From contig DARI01000024.1 of the NCBI GenBank assembly GCA_002503285.1, forward strand, positions 169 through 10,370: a DNA stretch of 10,202 nucleotides, read 5' to 3'. This document shows, in pieces, positions 6,472 through 10,202 of this stretch. The translations under genes were made by a program, and so were the position numbers. The DNA is from Euryarchaeota archaeon UBA557 (GTDB lineage Archaea > Thermoplasmatota > Poseidoniia > Poseidoniales > Thalassarchaeaceae). Within the stretch, counting starts at the first letter, position 1. Every line of letters starts with the position of its first letter. The notes below the pieces were generated by a model. The model ran no database searches. It was given only the letters and a program-made list of their open reading frames with translations, and was not told where the DNA came from.

Positions 6472-8766
6472 ATGTCTATGCTTGATGAATATAGGTTACC
6501 TCCTCACCTATCTGAAAGATGCTTATTTCATAAGGGTCCCGAAGTGAAGAATCCCAAATTTGTATTACATTGGATGCGAGGTGCAATAAGGCTTGACGAA
6601 TGTCCTACGTTTGATGTTGCACGATTAATTTCTGAGTCCCTAAATTTACCACTATTAGTATACCAAGGTATCGATGAACGTTATCCTCATGCATCTTACA
6701 GGCATCACAGATTTTTGATGGAAGGAGCAGCAGATATTGCCAAACGTGCTGAAGAATTAGGTGTTGAATATTTTCTTCACATATCTAGAAAGGGGCATAG
6801 AGGGCCAGTACTTAGAGACTTATCCATTCAATCGGCAATAGTTATTACTGATTTGATGGATCTCAATCCTTGGAAAAAATGGACTAAATCTTTGATTAAA
6901 TATAATACAGTGATAGAGGTTGATTCTACATGTGTTTTACCTAGAACTGTTTTTGGTAAAAGTTTGGACAGACCTTTTAGATTCAAAAATGCTACAAAGA
7001 AGAAGTTTCGTCAGCGTTTAAATATAAATTGGCCCGAAATAAATTCAACCATTCTTTCCATTCCATCAGAATGGCAACCGCCATTCAAGTCAATAGATAT
7101 CCGTGAAGAGCTCTCTAAAGATGGCGGTAGGGAAATTCTTTCTTTATGCGATATTGATCCAACAGTTGTTCCAGTCACTGATTTTGAAGGCGGTTCCTTT
7201 GCTGCTGTAAGTCACTGGAAAAAATGGTGTCAAAATGGGCTTTCGAGTTATCATAAAACACGTAATAATGCTGCAAACAGATATGGCGTTAGTGGGATGT
7301 CTCCGTATATCCACTATGGAATGATTGCACCTACAAAGATAGCCAGAGACGCTTCAGAGATTGGCGGCAAAGGTGCCGAAAAGTTTCTCGATGAGTTGTT
7401 GATATTTAGGGAGCATGCCCATCATCATTGTCATAAATTAGTTGATTCACAAAGTTGGAGTAATTTACCTGAATGGGCTAAAATTTCATGGGATGAAAGA
7501 GTATTTACATCTAATGAAATGTCTCCTTATTTGTTGGAGTTTGGAGAATCAGGAGATACCCTATGGGACAGTTCTCAAATCGGTCTGCTCAGACACGGTG
7601 TGATGCATAATAATATCCGAATGACTTGGGGGAAAGCATTTGCTAACTGGATAAAAGATCCGGAAGATGCTATGAAAATATCTTTGAATTTCAACAATAG
7701 ATATGCTCTGGACGGAAGAGATCCAAGTTCTATTGCAGGAATAATGTGGTGTTTTGGCCTGTTCGATCGGTCTTTTTCACCTTATGATTCAGTTATGGGA
7801 AATGTTAGAAAAAGAACAACTGAGATTCATAAGAATAGAATCGATTTGGAAAGGTATAGTAATTGGACAGAAAAATCAACATTAGATAAAAAATTGAATA
7901 TTGCAATCGTAGGAGGAGGCATATCAGGTAGCTTTTCTGCAATGTTGCTCGATAAACTCGGCCATAATGTGACGATTTGGGACAAAGGAAGAGGGGCCAG
8001 TGGAAGGTTGTCTTCGAAAAAGGTAACAAGTGATTTTTCAATCCATATTGGATCAAAATCTTTTGACTCTTTACCGAAGTGGATGAAAAGATATGTTTCA
8101 GAATGGAAACGACTAAAATTAATAAGAATGGAGGGTAATTCATTGCTACCAATCGAACCTTTAAGTAAAATAATAAAGCATCTGAATAAAGAAGTTAAAG
8201 TCAATTATGAATGTAAAGTAACCAGCGTAGAAGAAAATAATGAGTCTGTAGAGATTACTGTGAAAGGGCGCAATAGCATAAATAAATATAAGTATGACAG
8301 AATTATTGTAGCACTACCTATCGAACAAGCGATTGATATTTGTGATTCATTAGCGCTAGAAATATATGGAAAGAGTGATTCAATTTGGGTTGTATGGGGG
8401 CCTTCCGAAAAAATCGAGCAAATTCCAGAACACTGGGAATCATACCATCACTCTAACGGCGAAGGAGTGATGGAAATCAGAATCAAAAATGATTTAATTA
8501 TTGGTAGTGATAAATTGAATTCGAAATCAGTGGTAGATTTTGTCACTGATAAGTTAGGGGTTTCGTCATCTAATTGGCAGGCTCATTATTGGAAGTACGC
8601 TAACTCTGTCGAGGGTCCTGAAAAAATAATACATACTAGAAGGGTATCCATTATCGGAGATAGTTTTGGTCGACCACTAGGGACGGTTGGTGGAGCAATT
8701 GAGTCTTCTGGAAGAGTAGTATCGGAAATACATCTTCGAAAGTTAAAGTCTAAAAATCAAAATTAA
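6472..8766 (+). CDS. Class II photolyase fused to renalase-like FAD/NAD(P) oxidoreductase
   Basis: This is a 764-residue fusion. Residues 1 to about 455 are a class II CPD photolyase: FAD-domain motifs FLDELLIFRE (305-314), LWDSSQ (364-369), RMTW (383-386), and LDGRDP (413-418) followed by an AGIMWCFG helix. Compared from memory with the Methanosarcina mazei enzyme, the Trp electron-transfer triad is kept (Trp365, Trp386, Trp393), as are the Arg and Asn near the flavin; the Asn after GRDP is Ser here. It should repair UV pyrimidine dimers with light. Residues about 472-764 carry a Rossmann VGGGISG (480-486), DKGRG (504-508), HYWKYA and a C-terminal GDSFGRPLGTVGGA, as in renalase-type flavoproteins; substrate unknown. 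The start is ATG 6472 (or 6478): the frame stays open back to a TTG at 6337, but that extension is low-complexity Lys/Phe/Asn sequence containing the terminator and promoter. Confidence 0.88.
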   Translation: MSMLDEYRLPPHLSERCLFHKGPEVKNPKFVLHWMRGAIRLDECPTFDVARLISESLNLPLLVYQGIDERYPHASYRHHRFLMEGAADIAKRAEELGVEYFLHISRKGHRGPVLRDLSIQSAIVITDLMDLNPWKKWTKSLIKYNTVIEVDSTCVLPRTVFGKSLDRPFRFKNATKKKFRQRLNINWPEINSTILSIPSEWQPPFKSIDIREELSKDGGREILSLCDIDPTVVPVTDFEGGSFAAVSHWKKWCQNGLSSYHKTRNNAANRYGVSGMSPYIHYGMIAPTKIARDASEIGGKGAEKFLDELLIFREHAHHHCHKLVDSQSWSNLPEWAKISWDERVFTSNEMSPYLLEFGESGDTLWDSSQIGLLRHGVMHNNIRMTWGKAFANWIKDPEDAMKISLNFNNRYALDGRDPSSIAGIMWCFGLFDRSFSPYDSVMGNVRKRTTEIHKNRIDLERYSNWTEKSTLDKKLNIAIVGGGISGSFSAMLLDKLGHNVTIWDKGRGASGRLSSKKVTSDFSIHIGSKSFDSLPKWMKRYVSEWKRLKLIRMEGNSLLPIEPLSKIIKHLNKEVKVNYECKVTSVEENNESVEITVKGRNSINKYKYDRIIVALPIEQAIDICDSLALEIYGKSDSIWVVWGPSEKIEQIPEHWESYHHSNGEGVMEIRIKNDLIIGSDKLNSKSVVDFVTDKLGVSSSNWQAHYWKYANSVEGPEKIIHTRRVSIIGDSFGRPLGTVGGAIESSGRVVSEIHLRKLKSKNQN

Positions 8767-8777
8767 TTACCTATTAG

Positions 8778-8786
8778 CTATAAATT
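8778..8786 (+). promoter_or_regulatory. TATA-like box in photolyase-downstream gap
   Basis: CTATAAATT lies about 25 bases before the first hairpin of the following structured stretch. It could start a short transcript near 8805-8810 that carries the hairpins and the 35-residue ORF. No mapped transcript is available. Confidence 0.35.
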
Positions 8787-8800
8787 GGCCACTATTGCTG

Positions 8801-8900
8801 CCTACAAATTAAGAGTAGGACAAGTTAGCATGCAAAGTCTCTTCTCAACTCATGCTAGTTTGGGGTCCTGCTGGGCATCAATAATACAAATAATTGATGC
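8801..8900 (+). other. Three consecutive inverted repeats, possible structured RNA
   Basis: Three dyads follow one another: CCTAC/GTAGG (8801-8819, loop 9); CAAGTTAGCATG/CATGCTAGTTTG (8821-8862, 12 pairs including two G-U, loop 18); and GCATCAAT/ATTGATGC (8875-8900, 8 perfect pairs, loop 10). Long paired arms in an AT-rich spacer are unusual, and a TATA-like box lies just upstream. It is not a tRNA: there is no T-arm motif and no cloverleaf. It could be a small RNA, a structured leader of the overlapping 35-codon ORF, or a remnant element. Confidence 0.4.
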
Positions 8901-8937
8901 TTATAAGAAATTAGAAAGAAAAAAATTAGAATCTTAA
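8830..8937 (+). CDS. Possible 35-residue ORF, unrecognised
   Basis: An ATG at 8830 opens 35 codons to TAA at 8935. The product has a neutral N-terminal half (MQSLFSTHASLGSCW) and a likely amphipathic, Lys/Glu-rich C-terminal helix (IIDAYKKLERKKLES). No family is recognised and there is no strong ribosome site (AGTAGGAC lies 8 or more bases upstream). It overlaps two hairpins, and an ORF this short arises easily by chance, so it may equally be noncoding. The rest of the gap (8938-9022) is AT-rich promoter-like sequence for the next gene. Confidence 0.25.
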   Translation: MQSLFSTHASLGSCWASIIQIIDAYKKLERKKLES

Positions 8938-9022
8938 TTTAAAAAAATTATTAAAAAGGTAAAGGAATTGTATTATTTTAATATAATTCATAATAAATAG
9001 TATAACTGTATCCAAATATTTG

Positions 9023-9907
9023 ATGGAGGAGTTTTCTGATAAAGTATTTAATACTTTTTTGAGTAGTGAATCAAACGAGATTGTAAGAAAAATAGCAATA
9101 AGTTCTGCTATAATTGGTTTCCTTGCCCACCTACTTATTTGGGTATTGTATGTTACAGATATGATACAAATAAAAGGAGATTCTGTAGAATTAGTTAGTT
9201 CGCCACTTTCCTCGCTTTATACTCCTTTTTCGATATTATTGGCATATGAGATATATGAATTAATTAGGACTATTCCAGATTCATTTTCTTCTGCGGTTGG
9301 AAAACAATATGAAATCGCCACCTTACTAATTGTTAGAGATATACTCAAGAGACTTTCAGTTATTAACATCTCAGATGACTGGAAAATAGATGATGACTTG
9401 GGATTACTAGTTGTAGAATGTTCCGCATTTTTGGCCCTATTCTACACTTCATTGACATACTATAATATCAGTAATAATATAGATACTAATGTAAAACTAA
9501 CAGATCATGTATCATCATTCGTCTCAACAAAAAAGGCCATTGCAAATGTAATGCTACTATTTTTTATCATAATTGCAATAATGTCACTAACTGGATGGAT
9601 TTCTTCTGCAATACAGGGAGGAGGTTCTGTCAATAGAGAAATATTTTTTCTAGATTTTTTCACATTTCTCATATTGGCTGACATATTAATATTATTGATG
9701 TCATATTGGTTTTACACAGATTTTGGTAATCTCGCAAGAAATACTGGTTTCGTATTATCAACCGTCATAATTAGAGTAGCAATATCAACAACGGGAGTAT
9801 CTTCAATGATATTATTTACACTAAGCGGATTCTTGGGCATAATGATACTAAGGATTACGGGCAATGTTAATTTAAGAAATAAGTCTAATTCTAAATTATC
9901 TAAATAA
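9023..9907 (+). CDS. Multi-pass membrane protein of unknown function
   Basis: This is a 294-residue protein with about six or seven hydrophobic segments, roughly at 22-47, 60-80, 126-147, 172-194, 207-231 and 241-278. A polar cytoplasm-like stretch between the second and third carries the motif IPDSFSSAVGKQYEIATLLIVRDILKRLS in two parts around residues 84-112; a VGKQYE...RDI pattern of this kind feels familiar from uncharacterised bacterial membrane proteins, but I cannot name the family. The start is set at ATG 9023 rather than the adjacent in-frame TTG 9020. No ribosome site is evident, but AT-rich TATA-like sequence lies about 27 bases upstream (near 8991-9000). The following partial gene is on the same strand and also membrane-anchored, though a 115-base gap with its own signals suggests separate transcription. 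I assign no function. Confidence 0.75.
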   Translation: MEEFSDKVFNTFLSSESNEIVRKIAISSAIIGFLAHLLIWVLYVTDMIQIKGDSVELVSSPLSSLYTPFSILLAYEIYELIRTIPDSFSSAVGKQYEIATLLIVRDILKRLSVINISDDWKIDDDLGLLVVECSAFLALFYTSLTYYNISNNIDTNVKLTDHVSSFVSTKKAIANVMLLFFIIIAIMSLTGWISSAIQGGGSVNREIFFLDFFTFLILADILILLMSYWFYTDFGNLARNTGFVLSTVIIRVAISTTGVSSMILFTLSGFLGIMILRITGNVNLRNKSNSKLSK

Positions 9908-9952
9908 TTACATATAATATTTATTAAAAATAAAATTATTTTATACTTCCAT

Positions 9953-9964
9953 CTTTTTATTTTT
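9953..9964 (+). terminator. Candidate T-tract terminator after the unknown membrane protein gene
   Basis: CTTTTTATTTTT lies about 45 bases past the stop at 9907, a typical position for an archaeal T-tract terminator. It runs into the TATA-like box of the next gene, so the two signals are closely packed. Confidence 0.35.
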
Positions 9965-9973
9965 ATAAATATT
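9963..9973 (+). promoter_or_regulatory. TATA-like element for the last gene
   Basis: TTATAAATATT lies about 55 bases before the ATG at 10023. A start about 26 bases downstream would give a leader of roughly 30 bases that contains two interlocked dyads. Confidence 0.4.
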
Positions 9974-9996
9974 TCAACTATCAGCAATACATAAGT

Positions 9997-10021
9997 CTGA
10001 ATAATACGATTCAGTTCGTAT
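9997..10021. promoter_or_regulatory. Two interlocked inverted repeats before the last gene
   Basis: CTGAAT-N6-ATTCAG (9997-10014) and ATACGA-N6-TCGTAT (10004-10021) overlap, each with perfect 6-bp arms and a 6-base spacer, their centres 7 bp apart. They end directly before the ATG at 10023. As DNA they could be two half-overlapping operators; as RNA they would be mutually exclusive hairpins at the start codon. Neither use is proven. Confidence 0.4.
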
Positions 10022-10022
10022 A

Positions 10023-10202
10023 ATGATAATGTTGGATGCGATTCCTGTTGAGGATTTTAAATCAGCACTAATATCTAGGGTTTTTCGTTCAAATATGAAA
10101 TTATTTGGAATAGCAGTATCAATGGCAATAATCATGTTATTGGTATCCTTACAGGGCTGGATAATTGATGATATTGTAGATGAAATAAAAAAAGATTTAG
10201 GA
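10023..10202 (+). CDS. Start of a membrane-anchored protein, 3' end outside window
   Basis: An ATG at 10023 (or the in-frame ATG at 10029) opens a frame that runs to the window end without a stop, giving 60 codons. The protein has a short cytoplasm-like N-terminus with basic residues (SRVFRSNMK), one hydrophobic segment (about 28-47), then an acidic amphipathic stretch (IIDDIVDEIKKDLG). This is the look of an N-terminally anchored protein with an external or signalling domain, but too little is present to name a family. Its own TATA-like box and the interlocked dyads lie upstream. Confidence 0.6.
   Translation, partial: MIMLDAIPVEDFKSALISRVFRSNMKLFGIAVSMAIIMLLVSLQGWIIDDIVDEIKKDLG

Noticed and set aside
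7805..8204. Two minus-strand ORFs within the oxidoreductase domain
   Set aside because: They lie opposite a domain with clear FAD motifs and have no recognisable features.
8801..8900. tRNA gene
   Set aside because: The three hairpins do not make a cloverleaf and there is no T-arm GGTTC-like motif or acceptor pairing.

Overview
The window is AT-rich and most likely archaeal. It probably comes from the marine planktonic Poseidoniia (Marine Group II or III Euryarchaeota). This is an inference from three things: a lipoprotein signal ending in LAGC, TATA-like boxes placed for leaderless or short-leader transcripts, and a class II photolyase in a low-GC genome rich in Asp/His surface proteins. No rRNA, tRNA, mobile element or CRISPR array was seen.

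Layout. 1-1620 (+) is the 3' part of a multi-pass GT-C type membrane glycosyltransferase that enters from outside the window. It meets, tail to tail with a 4-base overlap, a leftward zinc-uptake operon (5750-1617, -). In transcription order this holds a very large ZnuA-like binding lipoprotein (5750-3552), a candidate 33-residue single-span membrane microprotein (3504-3403), the ATPase ZnuC (3349-2540) and the permease ZnuB (2540-1617). Divergently transcribed from ZnuA is a NikR-family ribbon-helix-helix metal sensor (5839-6264, +). The 88-bp gap between them carries back-to-back TATA-like elements and a 7-bp inverted repeat, so the sensor probably controls the operon. Next come a class II photolyase fused to a renalase-like FAD/NAD(P) oxidoreductase (6472-8766, +), a structured intergenic stretch with a possible 35-residue ORF (8767-9022), a multi-pass membrane protein of unknown function (9023-9907, +), and the start of another membrane-anchored protein cut by the window end (10023-10202, +).

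The most striking object is the ZnuA. The two lobes of the metal-binding fold are intact, but the short His-rich loop usual in ZnuA is replaced by an insert of roughly 400 residues. It contains about 46 histidines, a pair of canonical EF-hand loops, two copies of a Cys/His module, two copies of a short beta-rich segment, and a perfect 27-bp tandem repeat encoding Asp/His/Asn-Glu-Thr linkers. Together with a His-bearing ZnuC tail and a dedicated metal sensor, the locus looks like a self-contained system for catching, buffering and importing scarce zinc. The second unusual object is the photolyase-oxidoreductase fusion, which puts two FAD domains in one chain.
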